Shown: positions 22,188-31,583 of the stretch, piece by piece
Position numbering within the stretch: position 1 is the first letter of the stretch
Layout of the letters: each line of letters opens with the position of its first letter
Origin: Gliomastix tumulicola
Taxonomy: Eukaryota; Ascomycota; Sordariomycetes; Hypocreales; Bionectriaceae
Reading direction: 5' to 3'
Assembly (NCBI GenBank): GCA_001599755.1
Contig: BCHX01000005.1
Coordinates: forward strand, 3,530,409 to 3,594,408
Length of the DNA stretch: 64,000 nt
Notes under the pieces: model-generated
Told to the model about the DNA's origin: nothing
Database searches by the model: none
The model's input: only the letters and a program-made list of their open reading frames with translations
Translations under genes and position numbers: made by a program

Positions 22188-24548
22188 TCACGTCTCGGCG
22201 CTGTCCAAAGCCGCGATGTGCTCACACCCAACCGGCACGCGGCAGATGTCCCTTGAATCACACGTCCTCCATAGCACCTCCTTCAACTCCCGGAACACCT
22301 TGTCCTCGGCGTCCATCGCCCACAGCACGTCCAGATGCTCGTACTCGGGGATGACACTCGAGTGCACCACCCGAACGTGCGGCTCCCGGCCCGTCTCGAA
22401 GCGACGGAGTAACCGCCGTCCATCCACCAGATCGTCGCTCCCGCACACCCAGAAGGCGAACGGCGGCGCGCGGTCGTCGTACCAGGCCTTGGATCCCGGG
22501 TTCGCCTCGGGCTGGCTCGAGTCACTGGTGTTCCCGCTCCCGCTGCTGCTGCTGTCCTGGTTCTCCCTCTCGCTGTCCATCTCCCGCTCCTCGGCCCGGA
22601 CGGCGTCCTTGGTGGCAAGGATACACTTGTGCTTGGCGAAGCACTCCCTCCCCAGCCACCACCGCATCGACTCGGCGCTCACGTACACGGGCGAGAACTG
22701 AAACATCCTGTCCTTCAGCCCGCGATCCCACCGCGTGTCCGACCAGCTGAAGAGGAAGGAGAAGACCTTGTAGCCCAGCCAGCCGTACAGGCGCGACGGC
22801 AGCACGCCGTGCATCGTCATCATGAAGGGGATGAAGGCGTGGATGCCGAAGATGAGCCGGAACATGGCCGGGCTGATGATGCGCATGAACTTGAAGTACA
22901 TCTTGCCGATCAGCGGTCCCGCGTACGCCGCCGGCGCGAGGCCGCAGAAGACGGTGAGCTTGTTGCCGAGATCGGGCCGCTGCTCCTTGGCCAGCGCGAC
23001 GAGCGTCTGCGTCGTCCCCTGCGAGTGTGCGACGAGGCCGAGCTTGGGGAAGCCCGTCTCGCGCAGCACACGCGACGTCAGCGCGGGAAGATCAAACACG
23101 CCCATCTGCCGGATGTTCCAGCACCACATCCGCGGGTCCGCGTAGTCGAGGAGGGCGTGCTCCGGCGAGAAGCCGCAGCGGTTCGCGCCCAGCCACACGT
23201 CGTAGCCGGCCTTGCAGAGCCAGAAGGCCAGGCTGCTGTCGTCGTTGCAGCAGTACGCGCCGGGGCTCTGGAGCAGGCCGTGCATGAGGAGAACGGGGAA
23301 CCTGGGCTTGCGCTTGTCGCCGGGGGAGGCGTCGCTGCTGTCGTCGCTGAGCGTCGCTCGGGGTCCCTTGGTCGTTTTGTCGTTGTTGCTGGTCTGGAAG
23401 ACGTCCGGGCCGAGCTGGTCTCGTTCTGCGTCGTCGCGTCGCGTGTGTTCTCGCGGGCTGTAGACGTGGTGCAGGTCGATGATGAAGCCGTCTTCGGTCT
23501 GGACCTTGAACGTCTCGACGTCGAGGCCGACCCGGTGCGCGTAGTAGCCGATGTCGCAGATGACGGGGTCTTTACCGCCGGCTGTGGGAGGGAATTCATC
23601 GTCGGCAACACACTCCTCGTCTGTGCCGTCTTCGCTGACGATGGCCGACGACGACCCCCTTCTTTTCCACGCGTGCTCCTTCTCCTTCCTGTCCCTTGCT
23701 CTCTGCCGCTCCTCTTCGTAGAACGGTCGCTTTTTGTCGAGACTCCGGAAGGTCAGCGCGTGGAATATCCTGTTGCACACGATGGGTATGCTCGTGAAGA
23801 GAGCGCCCAAGACGATGACCCCCAGGAAGGCGAGACTGAGGAAGAAGGACGACACGCGGAAGAACATGCACTGCAGATCCCGCAGAACCGAAGGCGGCCC
23901 GTAGAGTGGCAGAGGGGGGAACAGAGGATTCGTGTGCGAGGGCGGCATGCTCCTCCTCAGCGTCCCGGCTTCCTGCTGCACAGCGTGTCCGTTCTTGTGG
24001 CTCCGAGGCAGCTGGACGACCCTGTTCGGTCTGCTGCCGCCATCCCCGTCGCCATTATTGTGATCGTCCGACGTGCTGATGCGCTCCCTGACCTCGTCGC
24101 CGTCCTTGATATCGACCGTCTCGCTGCCGCCGCCGCCCTCTAGCTCCTCGCGGAGGATATTGAGCTTGTGTGCCTCCTGCAGCGGTACACCGGGTAGGCG
24201 ATTCCCGTCGGACGTGACGATGACGGGGTCCTGGGGCGTGACGAAGCGCGCTTCGATCGCGACGGACGAAGTCGAGGAGGAGGAGGGGGTCGTCGTCGAG
24301 GAGGAGGAGGAGGAAGAAGAGGTGTTGGTCGCGGCCGGGCCTAGTAGCGAAGAGGAGGGTTGCTGGTGCGAGAGCTTCTCGGCCTGCTGGCTGAAGAGGA
24401 CGGCATTATGTGCGAGCTGGCTCTGATTGTTGGGTGTTTGCTGCTTCTGTTGCGAGGGTGGCTGGTCGGCTGTCGTTTGGCTGGAGGCTGGTGTTGTGGG
24501 CGTAGAGGAGCCGCTAGAGGGCGCGTCTCCGTGGGGAGAAACCGCCAT
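22188..24548 (-). CDS. Alpha/beta-hydrolase lipase, steryl ester hydrolase type (Tgl1/Yeh-like)
   Basis: Single exon, 786 residues, against about 540-570 for yeast Tgl1, Yeh1 and Yeh2; the extra length is a Ser/Thr/Gln-rich N-terminal region. A membrane segment (about residues 230-255, FFLSLAFLGVIVLGALF) anchors it. The AB-hydrolase-associated lipase region begins at DIGYYAHRVGLDVETFKVQT then EDGFIIDLHHVY. Next come FPVLLMHGLLQSPGAY (oxyanion loop), the acid-lipase signature GYDVWLGANRCGFSPEH, and the nucleophile elbow AHSQGT (Ser near residue 510). The Asp is probably in GSDDLVDG (about 703) and the His in EYEHLD (about 736). An insert rich in Glu/Ser/Asp lies before the catalytic Asp. It probably hydrolyses sterol esters or triacylglycerol at lipid droplets or the plasma membrane; the exact substrate cannot be read from sequence. 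Confidence 0.88.
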   Translation of the reverse strand: MAVSPHGDAPSSGSSTPTTPASSQTTADQPPSQQKQQTPNNQSQLAHNAVLFSQQAEKLSHQQPSSSLLGPAATNTSSSSSSSSTTTPSSSSTSSVAIEARFVTPQDPVIVTSDGNRLPGVPLQEAHKLNILREELEGGGGSETVDIKDGDEVRERISTSDDHNNGDGDGGSRPNRVVQLPRSHKNGHAVQQEAGTLRRSMPPSHTNPLFPPLPLYGPPSVLRDLQCMFFRVSSFFLSLAFLGVIVLGALFTSIPIVCNRIFHALTFRSLDKKRPFYEEERQRARDRKEKEHAWKRRGSSSAIVSEDGTDEECVADDEFPPTAGGKDPVICDIGYYAHRVGLDVETFKVQTEDGFIIDLHHVYSPREHTRRDDAERDQLGPDVFQTSNNDKTTKGPRATLSDDSSDASPGDKRKPRFPVLLMHGLLQSPGAYCCNDDSSLAFWLCKAGYDVWLGANRCGFSPEHALLDYADPRMWCWNIRQMGVFDLPALTSRVLRETGFPKLGLVAHSQGTTQTLVALAKEQRPDLGNKLTVFCGLAPAAYAGPLIGKMYFKFMRIISPAMFRLIFGIHAFIPFMMTMHGVLPSRLYGWLGYKVFSFLFSWSDTRWDRGLKDRMFQFSPVYVSAESMRWWLGRECFAKHKCILATKDAVRAEEREMDSERENQDSSSSGSGNTSDSSQPEANPGSKAWYDDRAPPFAFWVCGSDDLVDGRRLLRRFETGREPHVRVVHSSVIPEYEHLDVLWAMDAEDKVFRELKEVLWRTCDSRDICRVPVGCEHIAALDSAET

Positions 24549-25269
24549 GGCGGCGGGAGTACAGGCACTGTGCCTGTCTCGAGGTAGGTTAAATTAGAGA
24601 TGGCAGTAGGGATGGACTGCGTAACACATGGCAGCAGCTCGTGGTATCCTTGGTCTTCGGTCGGGTCTTCCGCACAATTGGGTCGGTCAGGACGAGGAGA
24701 GCCTGAAATACAGCAATAAATAAAATGACGTCGCTGCTCCAGGGGGAAATAATAGGGGACAGCCGTTGGGGGGCTCTGTGTCTTTCGGGGATAATAACAG
24801 TGATGAATTCAAGACAGGTCGTTGGTAATGACCTCGAGATATCCGGATGACAAACAAGGGACAGGCAGGAGTAAATACAATCGACAAACCCAAGGACAAG
24901 GATGAAATATACCTGCAATGCCCCGAGCCGAATAGTACGAACGGTGGGGAGGCACAAGATGGAATGACGATGAGAGACCGACGATCCTTGCCCTTATCTT
25001 GACTGGAATCCTTGATGACGAGATGTAGAATCCCTCCCCTGGTCTAGCGTCTGCACTAGCCTCAGCCACCGAATCACATGCAAACATCCCCCTAATGGTG
25101 CGGTGCATTTTCTTTTGTGCAGAACCTCCCTAGACTTCACAGGCTTTACGCTATTATTAAAGATGGTGCCCCTGAACTCAATCGATATTAAAATGCAGTC
25201 ATACAGTTTGTGCGCCTGAGCAGAAAAAAAGGTAATGTAGGGGTAGGGGGGTATGGGTATTCGGTAACT
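24549..25269. other. Intergenic between lipase and APH-fold gene
   Basis: 721 bp, promoter of the lipase on the right side and 3' UTR of the APH-fold gene. No supported gene. Confidence 0.45.
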
Positions 25270-26985
25270 CTACTCTGTACCCGACGCAAACACATCCTCC
25301 AGCTGGTTGGGGAGGTTAGGGAATTTGTCTTCGGCACACAACTCATCCCAGTCGGCGATGGCATCATCCGCTGCGTCGAGGGCCCAAGGGAACCAGAGAT
25401 CGCCGTGGATTGCGAAGTAGAGAACCTTTCTCGCAGTCTCATAGTGAAGGCTGTCCGCAAAGCGCCTGTAGTCAGGGCCTGCCGCGTCCTCGAAGATGGC
25501 CTTGACCTCACGCTGCTGCTCCGTTTCCGGCTTGACACGACCATGAGCCGGGGCGAACACATCGTCCTTGAAATCGCTGTTTTGCGCGTCTACCCAGAGC
25601 CAGTACGGCGCCGCACAGGCTGCGAAGCTCGGCCCGATATACGCACCGGTGTGGTTCACCTCCCCCGTGACCATGGGCTCGTCAGGACCAGCATCCAGGT
25701 TCACGCGGAAGCCATCCAACGTGACGGGGCAGTTCCACACGTCGTCAAGCAGACCTCCAGAACCCAGCTGCTGTGCTATCCGTATCAGTTTCCGACAGGG
25801 CTTGACGCCGTCGCTTGGTAACCGATCGTTGGGGTACCTGGTCTCCTCCATCTCAAGGAGGCGGCTAAGCAGCTCGACCATGATGGCATCTGCGGACTGA
25901 ACAGCTGGTCCTTCGCTGTACGGGTTGCTCGGTCCGTCGCCGTCAAAGGTCGGCCACTCAATGAACGGAGGTGGCGGCGGTGGCGGCGGCTCGGGCAGGT
26001 TGGTCTGAGCGCTGAGCCAAACGGCGTGCATCCAATCATTCCACGGTTGATACTTACCCCAGCGGAGGTGCCAGCCGAATGGAGCGATGCTGTGCGGCGG
26101 CGCATTTTTACCATCAAGGTCCTCCGGATCAGCTGTACGCTCAACGTAGCCGGCATGTGTGCTCCTGACCGCGAGCCTCTCACGAAAGATGAGACCGATC
26201 TCGCGTGCCACGCGGCATCGCTGCTCGTGAGTGAGATCATCGGCCACCGACTTGGCATCAACGCCGGGAATGCGCTTCTGAACAATAAATCGCTCCTCCA
26301 GATCGTTGTAGAAGCCCAGGTCGTACATGACGACATCCTCGATCTCGAGAGTGGTATGCGTTCTCAGGAAGGAGCAGAAACTGGCATCGCGGTCATACCT
26401 TATCTGTGCAGGTCGCGGATGACACACGGGAGTCGACATTACATCCCGCGGATGACGCAGGATATAGTGCTGGTCATCCTCGCCGTTCTCGCCGGCGAGA
26501 CTCACGCCAATCAGGCGGTTCGCGTCGGTTCCCTTTATCCGCTCGACCGTGATGCGGTCTTCATGCGCGCCCGGCCAGATACGGGCCGACGCAAACTCCC
26601 GCACCGCGGAATGGTACTCGTCGAAAGGTGTCTGGTCCCGCCATCTGAACGTGGAGTTTGAAGGCCAGCTCATGCCGGAAAAGTTCGAGTCAGTGTCGAA
26701 ATCAGACAGAAAATCGTCCGCAAACTCGACAGTGCCGACTGAGTCATCATTGAGTGTCAGCGCGATACTGAGGTTTGAGATAAAGGTGGTATTCCCGGAA
26801 CCGCTGAACGTGGTGGTATCGTCGTCGTCATCGGAATGATCAACAGACAAGGTGTCCTGCAGATTGGTGAGATTGTCCGTTGTAAGAGGGATGAGTGGTT
26901 GCGGGGGAAGAGCTGGCGAGCCACCAGACACAGGCGCATCAGGAGACGCAGTGCCTGCAGGGGAGTCATTGTTATTGGTATACAT
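25270..26985 (-). CDS. APH/aminoglycoside-phosphotransferase-fold protein, probably catalytically altered
   Basis: Single exon, 571 residues. The N-terminal 130 residues are low complexity. The kinase-like part starts at ITVERIKGTDANRLIGVSL, has a beta strand HYILRHPRD and the FLRTHTTLEIEDVVMYDLGF helix, as in the large fungal APH (PF01636) family, and ends with a helix before the C-terminus. The catalytic loop HxDxxxxN reads TLDGFRVN, so the His is Thr while Asp and Asn remain. The metal-binding LDW segment reads EVNHTGAYIGPSF, so its Asp is Asn. The following PYWLWV matches the family. It may be a pseudokinase or a fast-evolving enzyme. Fungal members rarely have known substrates, and none is proposed. 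It is divergent from the F-box-like gene. Confidence 0.72.
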   Translation of the reverse strand: MYTNNNDSPAGTASPDAPVSGGSPALPPQPLIPLTTDNLTNLQDTLSVDHSDDDDDTTTFSGSGNTTFISNLSIALTLNDDSVGTVEFADDFLSDFDTDSNFSGMSWPSNSTFRWRDQTPFDEYHSAVREFASARIWPGAHEDRITVERIKGTDANRLIGVSLAGENGEDDQHYILRHPRDVMSTPVCHPRPAQIRYDRDASFCSFLRTHTTLEIEDVVMYDLGFYNDLEERFIVQKRIPGVDAKSVADDLTHEQRCRVAREIGLIFRERLAVRSTHAGYVERTADPEDLDGKNAPPHSIAPFGWHLRWGKYQPWNDWMHAVWLSAQTNLPEPPPPPPPPFIEWPTFDGDGPSNPYSEGPAVQSADAIMVELLSRLLEMEETRYPNDRLPSDGVKPCRKLIRIAQQLGSGGLLDDVWNCPVTLDGFRVNLDAGPDEPMVTGEVNHTGAYIGPSFAACAAPYWLWVDAQNSDFKDDVFAPAHGRVKPETEQQREVKAIFEDAAGPDYRRFADSLHYETARKVLYFAIHGDLWFPWALDAADDAIADWDELCAEDKFPNLPNQLEDVFASGTE

Positions 26986-27635
26986 AATTGCTAGATGCGA
27001 CTATGTTTCAAGTTCCTCTTAAGTTCCTTTCCTTCTTAGTTCCTAGCGGGTTTGGCAAGACCCAAGTTGTTATAGATGATAGATGAACATTGCTTTCCAA
27101 TAAAGAGTTGACTTATTTATAGCGGGGAGGTGCACCACGAGTTGAGAGCAAGATGGTATGATATTTAAGTCGAGCAGTTAGTGAACCCAGTTGAAATATC
27201 ACTGGACCCTATTTGCAGTGCCCGAAGACATGGTGTCCTAGTTGTGTTGTCGATTTTCGCTACGGAGAACTGCCACAGAATCTGGGAATGCTCGGCAAAT
27301 GTCGAGAACAGATAGAAGCCATCAATATCCCTGGTATGAGCTTCCAGACTTTATCCTGTATTTGTGGAACTTTTGATTCTATGTTGTTCTGGGAAGTCGT
27401 TACGTGCTGGGGTCGCTTCGCAGGTCAGGATAGCGAGGGGCGTTTAAGCGCCTGTTGGCTAAGGGGCTCTGCTCTTGGTCACAGACGGGTTAGTAGCTCG
27501 TATGAAGCCAACATGGCGCTTGTCATGGAGCGTTGCCCCGCACGTGTCTCCATCACACCGTCTCGTCGTTTCCATGATCTGATCATCTCGTTACTTCTCG
27601 ACCTCAGTGTCGCTTTCACTGCATTTCGTCTCGAG
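26986..27635. promoter_or_regulatory. Divergent promoter region, APH-fold gene / F-box-like gene
   Basis: 650 bp. A TATA-like TTATTTATAG lies near 27113. An open frame in phase with the F-box-like gene extends back to 27213, but its translation is Cys/Trp-rich and without protein-like conservation, so it was not included in the gene. Confidence 0.45.
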
Positions 27636-29138
27636 ATGGCTCTGCGCTGTCTCCCAACGGAGCTCTTATCCGGCATACTGCGTTTGCTCGACTCGCCTCG
27701 GGATCTTATCTCACTCATCATAGCATCTGCTCACTGCCGAGCAGCCTTCAACAGCGCGCCCGCGATATTCGTTACCTCTGTATTGCGCAATGCTATTGAG
27801 CCCGAAGCTTTGCCTCACGCGCTGGCCGCTATCCGTCTACTGGCCATAGAACCTACTCATTCTGAGGCTCTGGACTCATTCCTTAAGGCATATCTCGGAG
27901 AGTGCTTCTTTGCGTTCCCTGCAGATATGGCGGGGTTGCGTTTGCTTTGTCGGCTCTACATCTGTGTATCATTCTTCATTGACGATTATACGTCCCGCGT
28001 AATGGGAAATATGACGAGCGACCCTAGCCCCTCCCCTGCAATCATGTCGCCCTTGACTCGAACCGAGCGTGCGAGGTTTCAGAGGGCCTTTTTTCGGTAC
28101 GAGATATATTGCGCGCTCGTTCCGACTGCCCCGAGAGAATGTATAGTCGGACCAGAAGTCCAGGCCAGTCGTTTTCTGACCCACCTTGCAATATGGGAAG
28201 TCGAGGAGATCAGCTGTGTACACTTCTACTTCACAACCTTTATGGGAAACTGCATCAATCGTCTTGAGGATCAGATGGTAGCAGCCGCTCTTGTTGCCGC
28301 TGGAATGCCTGATCAACCATCATCTATGACTCCCCTGAGCCGCCAAGGGAACTCCTTTCCGGCTGCTGGAGAACCGGCGGTGTATGGGCACGAGGATGTT
28401 GAATCTGTCCCAGCCCACACAACAGCGTGGTCTGACGCCGACGACGACGACGACGACGAGGCTGATTCCGAGGATATGATTGACTTTGAGGCTGTCGAGA
28501 TGACACGACTCCGCTTCTTCTCCTATCATGCCAAGTATAGAGCCAACACGACGGTCAGCTACTTCGCCTCCTTTGGATCTCTGTCTATATACCGGCTCGC
28601 GCTCGCTGGCGAGGACCTGAGAAAAAACATGATCCGTCAATTCCACTACCCGGCTCGAGAGTTCCTTCCCGAAGCGATCGAAGCTGCCCCCGCCTTCGTA
28701 CCAAGTACGAATACCAGTCCGACGACGGGCATCATCAACGACGACGCTTCCTCATGTGTCAACTCGGGACTGAATCTCTTCAGTGGCCTCAAAGGAAGCC
28801 AATATCTACCTATCGATTACGACAGTGCCGACTACTTCGCACTGCGGGAAAGGGCCTATGTATTCTGGGATAGCGAGAGAATCTTGCAGGATCAGGTGAA
28901 GCGCAACCTCGACGACGCTGCCTCCATGGACGAGGATGATGCCATTCAGCTTTATGACCGTCGCGAGCGCAAGTCTGCACAGGAGCGGCTGGAAGGCGTC
29001 AAGTTATCTGATGCGCGAATGGACAGGCTCACCGAGCAGTTCGGCTACCTGGAAGAGATATACGAGCTAGAGGATCGGGTCACCTTGTGGACGGATCTGA
29101 TACCCGAACAAAAGCGTACGGCGGACGTAGAGAATTAG
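27636..29138 (+). CDS. F-box-like domain protein, function unknown
   Basis: Single exon, 500 residues from the ATG at 27636. This start was chosen because the F-box-like helix set begins at once (MALRCLPTELLSGILRLLD then DLISLIIASAHCRAAF), as in many fungal proteins of unknown function that start with an F-box. The middle carries an acidic run of seven Asp (near 28437-28463) and the C-terminus is charged and helical. F-box proteins usually bind Skp1 and select substrates for SCF ubiquitin ligases; here the partner is not visible. An earlier in-frame ATG at 27513 is possible. Confidence is good that the gene is real and moderate for the F-box call. Confidence 0.68.
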   Translation: MALRCLPTELLSGILRLLDSPRDLISLIIASAHCRAAFNSAPAIFVTSVLRNAIEPEALPHALAAIRLLAIEPTHSEALDSFLKAYLGECFFAFPADMAGLRLLCRLYICVSFFIDDYTSRVMGNMTSDPSPSPAIMSPLTRTERARFQRAFFRYEIYCALVPTAPRECIVGPEVQASRFLTHLAIWEVEEISCVHFYFTTFMGNCINRLEDQMVAAALVAAGMPDQPSSMTPLSRQGNSFPAAGEPAVYGHEDVESVPAHTTAWSDADDDDDDEADSEDMIDFEAVEMTRLRFFSYHAKYRANTTVSYFASFGSLSIYRLALAGEDLRKNMIRQFHYPAREFLPEAIEAAPAFVPSTNTSPTTGIINDDASSCVNSGLNLFSGLKGSQYLPIDYDSADYFALRERAYVFWDSERILQDQVKRNLDDAASMDEDDAIQLYDRRERKSAQERLEGVKLSDARMDRLTEQFGYLEEIYELEDRVTLWTDLIPEQKRTADVEN

Positions 29139-29812
29139 CTGAATCGTGTTTTTTCTGAGACTTGATTCAATCTATTTAATATCCCTTTCTTCCTTCCCCA
29201 TGATTGCTCTCCAATCACGATCTTGGCTTAAGGAGGGCGCGAAACGTCTACAGGACGTTACTCTCCCAGTCACCCGAGATCTCAAGACTGAGCAGGTAAC
29301 TTGGCGGCCGCGGCCGTGTTATAAGTAATGCTCAAAGCTAGGTGACACGTCCGTATCACTTACTCTCTCCCTGGATCGTGGTGTGCAGGTACAAACGTTC
29401 AAGGTGAAGTTTGTCGGCGTGTTTCCCCCCTTCTCCCAAGTCACCTGGAATTTCAAGGCCGCGCAGGTAACTTGACGGCCGCAAACCGAGTTTCGAGTAA
29501 ACGCCCAAAGCTGGGTGACGCTCCGTATCATGTACCCTCGTTATCGTTCATATGGTGCAGGTGCAAATGCACCAGGTGAAGTTGTTGGCGTGTCTCCCCT
29601 CTTCCCCCCAAGTTACTCGAAGCCGATAGGTGAAGCAGACATGATGGCTGTACATAAAGCCTTGTCGTAGAGGAGGAGATCATCTCTTGAACTTTTCTTC
29701 TTCAACTAACCCCTTGCACTGGACGACTACCTTACACTCCTCCGGGACAACTTTACACCACAACACATCTGCACTCAAGCTTTCACTCACCAACACTCCA
29801 AAACTGCCCAGC
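29139..29812. other. Intergenic with diverged tandem repeat
   Basis: 674 bp between the F-box-like gene and the small Cys-rich gene. It is mostly filled by a two-copy-plus tandem repeat (listed separately). The last 180 bases are a C/A-rich leader. Confidence 0.55.
29260..29625. repeat. Diverged tandem repeat, period about 171 bp
   Basis: Two long copies, about 29292-29459 and 29463-29625, plus a partial leading copy (about 29260-29291). Shared blocks are GCAGGTAACTTG.CGGCCGC, a CAAAGCT.GGTGAC segment, TCCGTATCA, GTGCAGGT.CAAA, AGGTGAAGTT, GGCGTGT.TCCCC, and TCTCCCA.GTCACC. The copies differ by many substitutions and small indels, so the duplication is old. There is no open frame across it and no match recognised to a transposon end. 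Confidence 0.75.
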
Positions 29813-30076
29813 ATGAGTCGGGGTTCCCATCATTGCCCGTACAACAAGAGGGACCGCTGCAGCCGTGGCTACACCTGCCCTGACCATAAGCAGGAATGCA
29901 AGGAGCACCCAAAAACATTCCACCTCAATGAGGAGAAGTGTGGAATATGCGCCAGGAAAGAGGCCTTTGCCGCTGCTAGTGCTGCAAAGGCTGCCATGGC
30001 TGCGAAGGCGGCCTCAGCTGTCGCCACTCCGAGTCAGAAGAAGACTCCTTCTTCCAAAGGGAAGAAGCGAAAGTAA
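29813..30076 (+). CDS. Small Cys/His-rich basic protein, near-CCCH finger
   Basis: Single exon, 87 residues from the ATG at 29813 (context CAGCATGAG). The N-terminal half holds six Cys: C8-x7-C16-x5-C22-x2-H25, then C29, C43 and C46. This is close to a C-x7-C-x5-C-x3-H zinc finger but one residue shorter before His, with a CxxC pair at the end. The second half is Ala/Lys-rich and ends in KKTPSSKGKKRK, which looks like a nuclear localisation or nucleic-acid-binding tail. There is no signal peptide. Function unknown; nucleic-acid binding is inferred. Because it is small and alone, expression data would be needed to be sure it is a gene. Confidence 0.55.
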   Translation: MSRGSHHCPYNKRDRCSRGYTCPDHKQECKEHPKTFHLNEEKCGICARKEAFAAASAAKAAMAAKAASAVATPSQKKTPSSKGKKRK

Positions 30077-30468
30077 CAGTTCACACGGCGACTAACGCGA
30101 GAGAAAATGTGCTGACGGACATTAGGAGCAAGTAGGCCGGGAGCCGCATGTCTTTGGCTTGAGGATTTGGGATACGGAACGGAAGATTTGTCATGTTGTC
30201 ACGTTGATCTATATCCTGTTCAGCTATGAGTATGGGGGAAGTGCCTTGTTCACTCATGTAGCCCAGAATAAAACCATCTCGACCCATGCGCATCTCTCGA
30301 GTCGACTGTGACTGTTTAGTCTCTTACTCTTCTGGACTTCCACCAAGATGTGCCGACGCTTACGAGTTTCTCGCCGCTACCACTTACCACAACCATATAG
30401 GCCGAGGCTCCGTTAGAATGCCGAACACACGACGAAGGCATACTTGGCAGGATATTTGGAACTGACTG
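30077..30468. other. Intergenic, nothing recognised
   Basis: 392 bp between the small Cys-rich gene and the DUF3632-like relic. No motif or repeat seen. Confidence 0.4.
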
Positions 30469-31445
30469 ATGAACAGCTCCATCAGCCTCCAATCTCTACA
30501 AGACAAAAGGTACGAGAAAGAGGGACAGGTCATCCTTGACCTTTTCAAGGAATCGCTCGAGTACCCTGCCGTCCCTGAGCTCAAGGCAAAGACGCTCGTC
30601 CAAGATGTGCTCGGCATCACGGCGGCAATGCCTGAGTCGAGTGATCTCCAGGATCTGTGGACAGTGTATCTTGACATCGCTTCCCTCACACCGCCTGGCC
30701 ATCCATGGCAAGATACACTTGTTGCATGTTTGACCCCTTTTGGCCTAGCGAAGTGACAATGTTCCTGGGTATCCAGTCGACCAGGTGAGAGCCATGGACA
30801 CTGGGCTTTGTGTCGGTACTAATGGCCTTTCCTAGGACACGTTGTGGAAGAAACTTGCCAGATCTGTCGCTTGCCACGAGGGAGCAGTGGAACTCGGGTA
30901 CGTGGGAACTATTCTGATCATAGAGAACATAGCAGGCGTATACTGACACCAGATCCGCGTAGACCCAACCCACCATGATCCGGTGGACGCTCCAGCGGAC
31001 TTCAACAAATGGAAGAACCTGAACTCTTTCATCGCCCGGTCCCCGAACGAACAGTCTCCTATCTGGTAGGTCTTCCTCATTTGGCTGTCGAGAGACGCGC
31101 TTGAGCAACCCAGACGTCCAGACGCCTCCACCCTTCTGACGGAATGTCAGCTCTGGGTCGCGAGCGAGTGGCTCTTTCGCTGCGCGCGCAGGGCCTATAC
31201 ACCGATCATTGCACTCTAATACAAAACCTACCGAGATCGATACTCAAGTTCTCGCAATGGGATCGCTATGTGACAAGCTCATTCAGGTCTTGGGATCAGG
31301 GAGATGGGAGTTGTGGAAGCGACAACTACAGCATTGCCTCGCTGAGGGAGTCGGAGGTAGCGTTACCGCTGGACACATCTCATGCGCGATCTCTAGCATG
31401 GAAGCTGCCGAGGCTCGGTGTGAAGTGCAAGCAAAGAGTGCCTAG
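30469..31445 (+). pseudogene. Decayed DUF3632-family gene
   Basis: Pieces of a fungal DUF3632-type protein lie in order but in different frames. The first (30469-30756) has PGHPWQDTLVACL. Then YPVDQDTLWKKLAR resumes in another frame, across a plausible intron with branch site tactaat (gtgaga at 30784 to cctag at 30836). Next is DFNKWKNLNSFIARSPNEQ, an in-frame TAG at 31067-31069, and IWLSRDALEQ immediately after it, which is the conserved motif of the family. Last is RWELWKRQLQHCLAEGVGG (about 31300) in a third frame. A frameshift near 30740, the TAG and a further frame change make a functional product unlikely. The family has no known biochemical function. The assignment rests on recalled family motifs. 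Confidence 0.5.
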
Positions 31446-31583
31446 CGTGGAGAGTTGAGGTGGTGAGGTCGCAGATCGGATGATGTCATACATCAAACCC
31501 ATCGATCCCCTTCTCACCGCAGAGCCTCAACACTCCCAAATCAACGACACAGGGGGCTTGGATCTCTCAGAAAAAGGCATCTT

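Noticed and set aside
22629..24143. 504-codon open frame antisense to the lipase
   Set aside because: Arg/Val/Ala/Glu-rich shadow of the lipase gene. The sense strand has all lipase motifs.
27213..27635. N-terminal extension of the F-box-like gene
   Set aside because: Open by chance in the promoter. The translation is Cys/Trp-rich and the F-box starts directly at the later ATG.
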